Source of the DNA: Acidobacteriota bacterium | GTDB taxonomy: Bacteria > Acidobacteriota > Blastocatellia > Pyrinomonadales > Pyrinomonadaceae | Assembly (NCBI GenBank): GCA_003223025.1 | Contig: QHXR01000012.1 | Span: 1 to 38,106, forward strand | Direction: 5' to 3' | Length of the DNA: 38,106 nucleotides | Shown here: positions 32,238-38,106 of the stretch, one piece after another | How positions within the stretch are numbered: position 1 is the first letter of the stretch | Layout of the letters: every line of letters starts with the position of its first letter | The notes under the pieces: generated by a model | Seen by the model: the letters and a program-made list of their open reading frames with translations, nothing else | Databases searched by the model: none | Told to the model about the DNA's origin: nothing | Program-made: the position numbers and the translations under genes

Positions 32238-33443
32238 ATGGCAAAGCGAAAACTTGGAATTGCGGTCGTCGGTATCGGCGGTGCAGTCGGAACGACGATG
32301 GCTGCAGGCGTTGAGCTTCTAAAGAACGGTGTCGTCGGGACAGAGGGTCTTCCGCTCGCAAATCTCGACGTACCCGGTATGGCGGACTACACGGATATCG
32401 TTTTCGCCGGCTGGGATCTGTTCGGCGAGCATCTCGCGAAAGCGGCCGAAGAACACGACGTGCTGAGTCACAAGCAATTCGTCGCAGCGGAAGACGGCCT
32501 GCGAAATATCAAACCGTGGCCGGCGGTCGAAGATCCGACGTTCCTATCGAACATCGAAGGCGAGAACAAACTCGCAAAGGTTTCGCATCGCGAGATCATT
32601 GAAAAGCTGCGTGCGAACTTGCGCGAATTTATTTCGACATGCGACTCGGTTGTCGTCATCAATCTTGCCTCTACTGAAAAACTGACGGCAGAAGGAAACG
32701 AGATCTTCAACTCACTTGAGGGATTTGAAAAAGCGCTCGATGAAAACTCGCCCGACATCTCGCCCGCGATGCTCTATGCGTACGCGGCGATGACCAAGGG
32801 AATTCCGTATGGCAATTTTACTCCGTCGGTCGCCGCGGATATTCCGGCATTGGTCGAGCTCGCCGATTTGCGGAAAGTTCCGGTCGCGGGAAAGGACGGA
32901 AAGACGGGACAAACATTTATCAAGACCGTGCTCGCCGCCGCATTTAAGAGTCGTGCATTGAGAGTCGATGGTTGGTATTCGACGAACATCCTCGGCAACC
33001 GCGACGGCCTCGCACTTTCGAATGAAGATTCGCTCGCGTCGAAAGTGAAAACGAAAAGCTCGGTGCTCGAAGACATTCTCGGATACGAAGTCGAAGATCA
33101 TCTCGTCGACATCCGCTACTACCGTCCGCGGGGAGATAATAAGGAAGCTTGGGACAATGTCGATATAAGCGGATTTCTCGGTCAGTCGATGCAGATCAAA
33201 GTGAATTTTCTTTGCAAAGATTCGATCCTCGCCGCACCGCTCGCGATCGAGATCGCGCGATGTTTAGATCTCGCGAAGCAACGCGGCGAGTCCGGCATCC
33301 AGGAGCAGTTGTCGGTGTTCTTCAAGCTACCGATGTCGAAGACCGGAAAACGCGACCAGGCTTTTCATAAGCAGGAAGCGATGTTGCTCGAGTGGCTCAA
33401 AGTGCAGTCCGGGTCGCTGAAGGCGACAGACATTAAAGCCTAG
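32238..33443 (+). CDS. ino1: Inositol-3-phosphate synthase
   Basis: A 401-residue enzyme that converts glucose 6-phosphate to 1L-myo-inositol 3-phosphate with NAD. GIAVVGIGGAVGTT (residues 7-20) is the NAD loop. VVVINLAST, VAGKDGKTGQTFIKT, VDGWYSTNILGNRDG and VNFLCKDSILAAPLAIEI are the standard family motifs around the active site. Inositol phosphate is a precursor of phosphatidylinositol-type lipid heads and of compatible solutes. The next gene is a glucose-6-phosphate isomerase, which fits supply of the substrate. The stop codon TAG lies within the palindrome that begins at 33439. Confidence 0.93.
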   Translation: MAKRKLGIAVVGIGGAVGTTMAAGVELLKNGVVGTEGLPLANLDVPGMADYTDIVFAGWDLFGEHLAKAAEEHDVLSHKQFVAAEDGLRNIKPWPAVEDPTFLSNIEGENKLAKVSHREIIEKLRANLREFISTCDSVVVINLASTEKLTAEGNEIFNSLEGFEKALDENSPDISPAMLYAYAAMTKGIPYGNFTPSVAADIPALVELADLRKVPVAGKDGKTGQTFIKTVLAAAFKSRALRVDGWYSTNILGNRDGLALSNEDSLASKVKTKSSVLEDILGYEVEDHLVDIRYYRPRGDNKEAWDNVDISGFLGQSMQIKVNFLCKDSILAAPLAIEIARCLDLAKQRGESGIQEQLSVFFKLPMSKTGKRDQAFHKQEAMLLEWLKVQSGSLKATDIKA

Positions 33444-33578
33444 GGTGGAGCGAGCAAAGCTCGCGGAACCCTAGGAATTTTTCCCACGAGGATCCGACCC
33501 TGAAGGGGTCGAACAATCTGCGAAATTGTTCGACCCCTTCACGGTCGGATTATTGTGTCGAGCGAACCTAGGGTTCCG
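33439..33578. repeat. Composite palindrome that supplies the ino1 stop codon
   Basis: CCTAGGGT at 33439-33446 (containing the stop TAG) pairs with ACCCTAGG up to 33475. GGAACCCTAGG (33465-33475) also pairs with CCTAGGGTTCC at 33568-33578. Between them a stem of about 26 bp with two mismatches is formed by 33492-33517 and 33524-33550 (TGAAGGGGTCGAACAAT arm). Confidence 0.85.
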
Positions 33579-33645
33579 GCCTTTGGCGACAAGAAAATTA
33601 TCGGCCGACGGAACTCATTCCCATCGAGGCTTGCTCCCGCTTCGT

Positions 33646-33665
33646 TGATTTATAAAAATAAATCA
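33646..33665 (+). promoter_or_regulatory. AT-rich hairpin immediately before the pgi start
   Basis: TGATTTAT and ATAAATCA form an 8 bp stem with an AAAA loop, ending 2 nt before the ATG. No Shine-Dalgarno sequence is seen in this leader, so initiation may be unusual or weak. Confidence 0.4.
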
Positions 33666-33667
33666 CC

Positions 33668-35365
33668 ATGACCATCAATTCCGTTTCTTACCTGCTTCCC
33701 GCCTCGATCGAAGACGCTGTTCGCGCCGAATCTGAAATTTGGAAAAAAGATGACAAGATCGCTCGGCTCTGGTCGAAGGATGCATCCGTGTGGACGAACG
33801 ATGACGAATCGAAATGGCTCGGCTGGCTCGATATCGTCGGACAGGAGCTCGGCGATCTGGAGAAGTTTCAAAAGCTCTCGACTGACATCGAACAATCCGG
33901 CTTCACCGACGTTCTTCTGATGGGAATGGGAGGATCGTCGCTCTGTCCCGAGGTGCTCGCGATCACATTCGGAAAAACCAATTTCCACATTCTCGACTCA
34001 ACGGTTCCGACCCAGGTGAAAGCGATCGAAGACAAGATCGATCTGGCAAAAACTCTTTTCATCGTCGCCAGCAAATCGGGTTCTACGCTCGAGCCGAATT
34101 GTTTCAAGCAATATTTCTTCGATCGGGTTTCGCAGATTTCCAATGAACCCGGCAAACAGTTCGTCGCGATCACCGATCCCGGCTCGAAGATGGAACAAGT
34201 CGCGAAAGACGACGGATTCCGTCATATCTTCTACGGCAAGCCCGAGATCGGCGGACGGTTTTCGGCTCTCTCTGCATTCGGACTCGTTGCGGCGACATCG
34301 ATGGGAGTCGACGCCGGGATAATCCTGAATCGCGCGAACGAGATGGTCGAAGCGTGCCGGAACGCGGATCCGAATTCGAACCCCGGAGCTCTGCTCGGTT
34401 TGATCCTCGGTGAATGCCACAAAGCCGGTCGCGATAAATTGACGATCTTCACATCTCCGGAAATTTACGATGTTGGCGCATGGCTTGAGCAGTTGATTGC
34501 GGAGTCGACCGGCAAAAAAGGTGTCGCAATAATTCCGGCAGATCGCGAACCGATGATCGATCCGGAGAATTATTACGACGATCGAATCTTCGTGCATGTC
34601 GGACTAAAAGGTTCGGCGATGGATGAAAGCGCGTATCAAAGTCTCGAGGATATCGAACGCGCCGGTCATCCTGTGATCCGCATCGAGCTCGAAACGCTCT
34701 ATCACATATCGCAGGAATTTTTCCGGTGGGAATTCGCGACTGCGGTCGCGGGTTCGTTGATGAAGATCAATCCGTTCAATCAACCGGATGTCGAATCGGC
34801 AAAGATCGAAGCTCGAAAGATCACCGACGAGTACGAAAAAACCGGAGCTCTACCGGAGGAGAAAGCATTCTTTGAAGCAGACGGAATCGCATTGTTCACG
34901 AACGAGGCGAATGTTGCCGAGCTGGACAAGATCGTCGGTGACGATCGCTCGCTCTCTGCATATCTGAAGGCTCACGTTTCGCGCGTGAAGTCGCACGACT
35001 ATTTCGCGCTGCTCGCCTACGTCCACATGAACGCCGAGAATGAGACGTCTCTGCAGTCGATCCGTGAAATCGTTCTTGATCGAACGCTTGCCGCGACTTG
35101 CCTCGGGTTCGGTCCGCGATTTTTGCATTCGACGGGTCAGGCTTATAAGGGCGGAGCGAACAACGGCGTGTTTCTGCAGATCACATCGGACGATGAGATC
35201 GATCTACCTGTGCCGGGGCAAAAATATACGTTCGGAGTGGTGAAGTCCGCGCAAGCACGGGGTGATTTTCAGGTGTTGCTGGATCGGGGCCGACGGGCTC
35301 TGCGCGTGCATGTCGGCTCCGACCTCGCGGACGGACTTGCGCGAATTCTCGAGTCGATCAAATAA
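33668..35365 (+). CDS. pgi: Glucose-6-phosphate isomerase, TalPgi-type PGI unit
   Basis: A 565-residue SIS-domain enzyme interconverting glucose 6-phosphate and fructose 6-phosphate. MGMGGSSLCPEVLA, VASKSGSTLEPN, GGRFSALSAFGLVAA and GPRFLHSTGQAYKGGANNGVF are the isomerase motifs. The last one and the overall layout match the isomerase half of bifunctional transaldolase-isomerase (Tal-Pgi) proteins, which are about 950 residues long. Here the transaldolase half is absent: the first 80 residues do not look like transaldolase, and the upstream region is non-coding. It is tandem with ino1, which uses its product. Confidence 0.88.
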   Translation: MTINSVSYLLPASIEDAVRAESEIWKKDDKIARLWSKDASVWTNDDESKWLGWLDIVGQELGDLEKFQKLSTDIEQSGFTDVLLMGMGGSSLCPEVLAITFGKTNFHILDSTVPTQVKAIEDKIDLAKTLFIVASKSGSTLEPNCFKQYFFDRVSQISNEPGKQFVAITDPGSKMEQVAKDDGFRHIFYGKPEIGGRFSALSAFGLVAATSMGVDAGIILNRANEMVEACRNADPNSNPGALLGLILGECHKAGRDKLTIFTSPEIYDVGAWLEQLIAESTGKKGVAIIPADREPMIDPENYYDDRIFVHVGLKGSAMDESAYQSLEDIERAGHPVIRIELETLYHISQEFFRWEFATAVAGSLMKINPFNQPDVESAKIEARKITDEYEKTGALPEEKAFFEADGIALFTNEANVAELDKIVGDDRSLSAYLKAHVSRVKSHDYFALLAYVHMNAENETSLQSIREIVLDRTLAATCLGFGPRFLHSTGQAYKGGANNGVFLQITSDDEIDLPVPGQKYTFGVVKSAQARGDFQVLLDRGRRALRVHVGSDLADGLARILESIK

Positions 35366-35368
35366 TTT

Positions 35369-35618
35369 TTGCCGCGGATTTACGCGGATGACGCAGATAA
35401 GAAGATAGATTTTTTACAGGGATGAAGAGGATGAAAGGGATTTTCAGAAAGAAATCATCCCTTGCATCACCTCCATCCCTGCTAAAGCCTTCTTGTCCTT
35501 ATCCGCGTCTTCCGCGTTAATCCGCGGCAAATTTTCTTTACTGCATGTGGCTACAGGTATGAAAGGGATCTGCAATCATTCTGCAGATCCCTTTCATCCC
35601 CCTTCATCCCTGTAAAAA
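35369..35618. repeat. Interleaved palindromic repeats of two families
   Basis: Family 1: TTGCCGCGGATTTACGCGGA from 35369 pairs with the complement ending at 35530. Family 2: ACAGGGATGAAG ... GATGAAAGGGAT (about 35411-35442) pairs both with a nearer copy (about 35452-35480) and with the stretch to 35618. A perfect 15 bp stem is at 35560-35574 with 35582-35596. They fill the gap between two convergent genes. Confidence 0.82.
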
Positions 35619-35621
35619 AAC

Positions 35622-37571
35622 CTAAACGCCAACAGTCTCGTCATCTTCGATCAAGTAAGGCGAGACCGAAGCTTTCTCAATATCTTCCTCGAGTACCTTC
35701 GCGATCACAGGCAAAGACAACGAACGTGTCTTCTGGATTCCCGGAACTTCCTTGCCCTTCGCGTAGACGGCGTGACGACCATTTTCCTGATACCACTCGG
35801 AAAGAGATGCGGTCTTGTGCATCTCTTCGATAATCTGCCGCCAGCCGACGCCCGTGTTGTATGCGCAGAATGAGATCTCGCCTTCCTGAGTGCCGTACGG
35901 GATAACGCACATCTCGGTGCGGCGGAAGTCGTATGTGAACAGATCCTGGAACCACATTCCCTCGACACACAAAACTCGCCAGACATCTTCGTCGGCCTTC
36001 TCGGCCTGCATGCGATCGTTGCGATCCGAGTTCGATGTCGTTGAGCTCGGCTTAAACAAATTGATGATCTGCGAGATAGGAAATCCGTCGGGTGCTTTCG
36101 ATGCGTCGTAGTTGCGCATGATCGCCATCCCGAGCTGCGCCATCGTGAGTTTCTTTCCGCGAGCAGTGTCGGTGATCGTCGCGACATCCGCCATGAATCG
36201 CTCGTAGTTGAAAAATTCGAACAGCGATTTCGTGAGACCGGTCTTTTTGTTGACGACCATCAACGTGAAGATCCCGCAGTTCGGATGACAATTGCATGAT
36301 GACCATCCCCACGGAGCATCGGCTCCCTGCAGCATATCCATCACCGATGTGAACGCCGAATAAGATGAGAGCGGGAACCAATCGCGCATCGGCTCGAGAA
36401 CGCCGTCGAGTTGTTCTTTCAGATCGTGAGTCATGCCGGCGAGCGTATAACGCTGCTTCACGCGATCTTCGTCCGAGATGTCCTCGTCGCGGCCGGTAAA
36501 GCTCACGGGTTGGAACGCTATCGTCTGAACTTTGTCGATATTCTCGGCCGCGAATTTTACGATGCTGCCGATGCCGTAGTTGTTCCACGAATTCACGATC
36601 GTCGTCACGAGGGTGACTTTGATGCCGACCGACGCGAGATTCTCGATAGCCTTGAGTTTCACATCGAATAGATTTCCGACACCGCGATGCTTGTTGTCCT
36701 CTTCGTTCGTTCCGTCGAACTGAAGATAGACGCCGTGCTGTCCGGCTTCTTTTGCGGCCTTACAAAATTCAATGTCCTCGGCGTAACGGATTCCGTTCGT
36801 AGCGGCGAGGATTCGGTAGAACCCGATCTTCTTCGCATAAGCAACAGCGTCGAGATAGTAAGGCGAGAGGGTCGGCTCACCGCCTGAGAATAAAATGATG
36901 ATCTGGCGTTTCGGTTTAAATGAAACCGCTCGATCGAGGATCGCTTTTGTATCTTCGAATGTCGGCTCGTGAACGTATCCGACTTGATTCGCGTCCATGA
37001 AGCACGGATTGCACATCATGTTGCAGCGGTTCGTGAGATCGACTGTCAGAACGGCCCCTCGACCGAACTTGATGTCGCTCGTGCCGTGATGATGAATGTG
37101 TTTGTCTTCAGCGGCTTTAAAATCGCGTCCGAAGAAAAGCGATTCGATACGCTGGAGAAAATTCGCGTCCGTTGCAAGCACGTCTTCAAACTCGCCGTGC
37201 GTCGGGCAAGTCTTTCGCATCAGCACCTGTCCGTTCTCTTCCAGGATCTGCGCTTTGATCTCGCCGGGATGCGCATCCATCAAAATGTTAAGCGGGATGT
37301 CGCCGTTGATGACGCCGTTGCGGACCGATTTCACGCATGAAGGGCAAAGCGAATCGGTCTCGCGCGGAAACCCGAGCGGAGGCGCAGTGCGCTCATATGA
37401 TTTGAGCAACGGTTCCGCCGCCCACGACGGTTGGATCGACTGACCTTCGGGGATCGCTTTGTTTACAGCCTGAAAAGCTTTCCAGCCGAGATCCGCAATC
37501 TTCGAGACGGCCTTAGAGCCCGTCTTGCCGCTGCCTTTTCCTTCGCCGCGTCTGAAGTTATCACTAAACAT
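35622..37571 (-). CDS. Radical SAM protein of the Tes/MJ0619 type (candidate membrane-spanning lipid synthase)
   Basis: A 649-residue radical SAM enzyme. The SAM cluster is CNMMCNPC (Cys183, 187, 190), followed by FSGGEP (229-233). An N-terminal metal module, CPSC...VLMRKTCPTHGEF (Cys76, 79, 122), comes before the core. Extra cysteines follow: CNCHPNC (426, 428, 432), VLCVEG (535), EMCVIPYG (555) and FCAYN (569). This layout is that of archaeal tetraether synthase Tes (MJ0619) and its bacterial homologues, which join fatty or isoprenoid chain ends. Acidobacteria of this group make membrane-spanning iso-diabolic acid lipids, so a role in that step is likely. Sulfatase-maturing anSME was considered, but the N-terminal module and the extra cysteine layout fit Tes better. 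Confidence 0.75.
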   Translation of the reverse strand: MFSDNFRRGEGKGSGKTGSKAVSKIADLGWKAFQAVNKAIPEGQSIQPSWAAEPLLKSYERTAPPLGFPRETDSLCPSCVKSVRNGVINGDIPLNILMDAHPGEIKAQILEENGQVLMRKTCPTHGEFEDVLATDANFLQRIESLFFGRDFKAAEDKHIHHHGTSDIKFGRGAVLTVDLTNRCNMMCNPCFMDANQVGYVHEPTFEDTKAILDRAVSFKPKRQIIILFSGGEPTLSPYYLDAVAYAKKIGFYRILAATNGIRYAEDIEFCKAAKEAGQHGVYLQFDGTNEEDNKHRGVGNLFDVKLKAIENLASVGIKVTLVTTIVNSWNNYGIGSIVKFAAENIDKVQTIAFQPVSFTGRDEDISDEDRVKQRYTLAGMTHDLKEQLDGVLEPMRDWFPLSSYSAFTSVMDMLQGADAPWGWSSCNCHPNCGIFTLMVVNKKTGLTKSLFEFFNYERFMADVATITDTARGKKLTMAQLGMAIMRNYDASKAPDGFPISQIINLFKPSSTTSNSDRNDRMQAEKADEDVWRVLCVEGMWFQDLFTYDFRRTEMCVIPYGTQEGEISFCAYNTGVGWRQIIEEMHKTASLSEWYQENGRHAVYAKGKEVPGIQKTRSLSLPVIAKVLEEDIEKASVSPYLIEDDETVGV

Positions 37572-37662
37572 TTTTTTATTGAGAGATGCCGAGATTTAAC
37601 CCGTAAATAATAGCAAATTTGAAAGTTTTTGGGGAAAGGGAGTTGTCTACGGATTATTAGAG

Positions 37663-37797
37663 TTCAGAGTGCGCGATTTATCGCGTAGTTTAACGCGCGA
37701 TTCATCGCGTAATGCCCTCGTAGCGGGCGGCAGCGCTTCTTTGTCAACGTCCAGTTCGTTACATGACATGAAGCCGCGATAAATCGCGCACTCTGAA
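37663..37797. repeat. GCGCGATTTATCGCG-type palindrome between divergent genes
   Basis: A perfect 23 bp inverted repeat (37663-37685 with 37775-37797, arm beginning TTCAGAGTGCGCGATT) encloses two further copies of the CGCGATTYATCGCG motif. It lies in the 272 nt region between the radical SAM and MOSC genes, where both promoters should be. The A/T-rich rest holds nothing clear. Confidence 0.85.
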
Positions 37798-37843
37798 CAC
37801 ATACGTTTGCGATTCAATTCAAACACTCTCACAATAACCGCCT

Positions 37844-38106
37844 ATGAAAGTCGTAAAGGTTTGTGTCGAGACGCCACAGATCGTCCGCACATCGGAAGAA
37901 GGTTTCGTCACAACGGCGATCTTCAAACACGTCGTCGACGGCCGGGTCCGAGTGAATGAGCTCAACCTCGAAGGCGACGCCCAGGCGGACCTGACGGTGC
38001 ACGGAGGATGGAGCAAAGCGGTCTACGCATATCCGGGCGAGCATTACGATTTCTGGCGGAGTGAGCTTCCGGAAGTGGAGATCGGGGATTCCCAGTTCGG
38101 CGAAAA
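37844..38106 (+). CDS. MOSC-domain protein, YiiM-like, N-terminal part (runs off the right edge)
   Basis: The first 87 residues start at ATG 37844 (MKVVKVCVETPQIV). The pattern TAIFKHVVDGRVRVNELNLEGDAQADLTVHGG followed by AVYAYPGEHYDFWRSELP is typical of YiiM and other stand-alone MOSC-domain proteins, which bind molybdenum cofactor and reduce N-hydroxylated compounds. The cysteine that holds the cofactor would be further downstream and is outside the window. Confidence 0.82.
   Translation, partial: MKVVKVCVETPQIVRTSEEGFVTTAIFKHVVDGRVRVNELNLEGDAQADLTVHGGWSKAVYAYPGEHYDFWRSELPEVEIGDSQFGE

Noticed and set aside
35622-37571. Anaerobic sulfatase-maturing enzyme for the sulfatase at 18203
   Set aside because: It has the radical SAM motif, but its N-terminal CPxC...CPxHG module and scattered C-terminal cysteines fit Tes-type proteins, and it is 16 kb from the sulfatase.
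37819-38044. Minus-strand frames opposite the right-edge gene
   Set aside because: The plus strand shows a clear MOSC/YiiM-like start; the opposite frames have no motif.

Overview
The window looks like a chromosome segment of an acidobacterium of the Blastocatellia/Pyrinomonadaceae type (subdivision 4). This is an inference from gene content. The main clues are four genes opening with MKRCPxC..Y.D..L..CLDDG ahead of TolB-like/TPR or beta-propeller domains, secreted amidohydrolases, Asn/Thr-rich lipoproteins, a Tes-like radical SAM enzyme next to inositol-phosphate synthase, and very many long palindromic intergenic repeats. No rRNA, tRNA, CRISPR or phage genes were seen. Both ends cut through genes.

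Layout. (1) 1-10539, minus strand: a tight eight-gene operon with 5-23 nt gaps. It holds three membrane-anchored TolB-like/TPR proteins, one PD40 propeller protein with the same N-terminus, a DinB-like protein, a two-domain universal stress protein and two exported D-aminoacylase-type amidohydrolases. (2) 10574-13576: a GNAT acetyltransferase, a divergent SDR, and a convergent three-gene unit of two duplicated SpoIIAA/STAS-like proteins plus a divergent GTP cyclohydrolase II-like protein. (3) 13917-16876: an APC permease and a dihydropyrimidinase preceded by an overlapping 37-residue membrane peptide gene. (4) 16910-19663: an IS200-like Y1 transposase with REP-like palindromes, a GNAT and a Tat-exported sulfatase. 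(5) 19920-30320, minus strand: an amidohydrolase that lost its metal ligands, a SnoaL-cupin protein, a class III aminotransferase, a GT39-like membrane protein, a DUF885 lipoprotein peptidase, an aldehyde dehydrogenase and a small lipoprotein. (6) 30462-35365, plus strand: an acyl-CoA ligase-like enzyme, inositol-3-phosphate synthase and a phosphoglucose isomerase. (7) 35622-37571, minus strand: the Tes-like radical SAM protein. It is followed by a partial MOSC (YiiM-like) gene at the right edge.

How the genes may work together. The dihydropyrimidinase, the beta-alanine/AGXT2-like aminotransferase, the semialdehyde-type dehydrogenase and the permease fit reductive pyrimidine or amino acid catabolism. 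Glucose-6-phosphate handling, inositol-phosphate synthesis, an acyl-CoA ligase and a Tes-like enzyme could serve membrane lipid synthesis, including membrane-spanning lipids. Both are inferences from context.

The most unusual feature is the density and variety of palindromic elements. At least nine intergenic inverted repeats of different sequence families are present. Some start at, or supply, a stop codon. Related hairpin-rich segments are read in frame inside five protein genes (three TPR proteins, a GNAT and the acyl-CoA ligase), as in Rickettsia palindromic elements.
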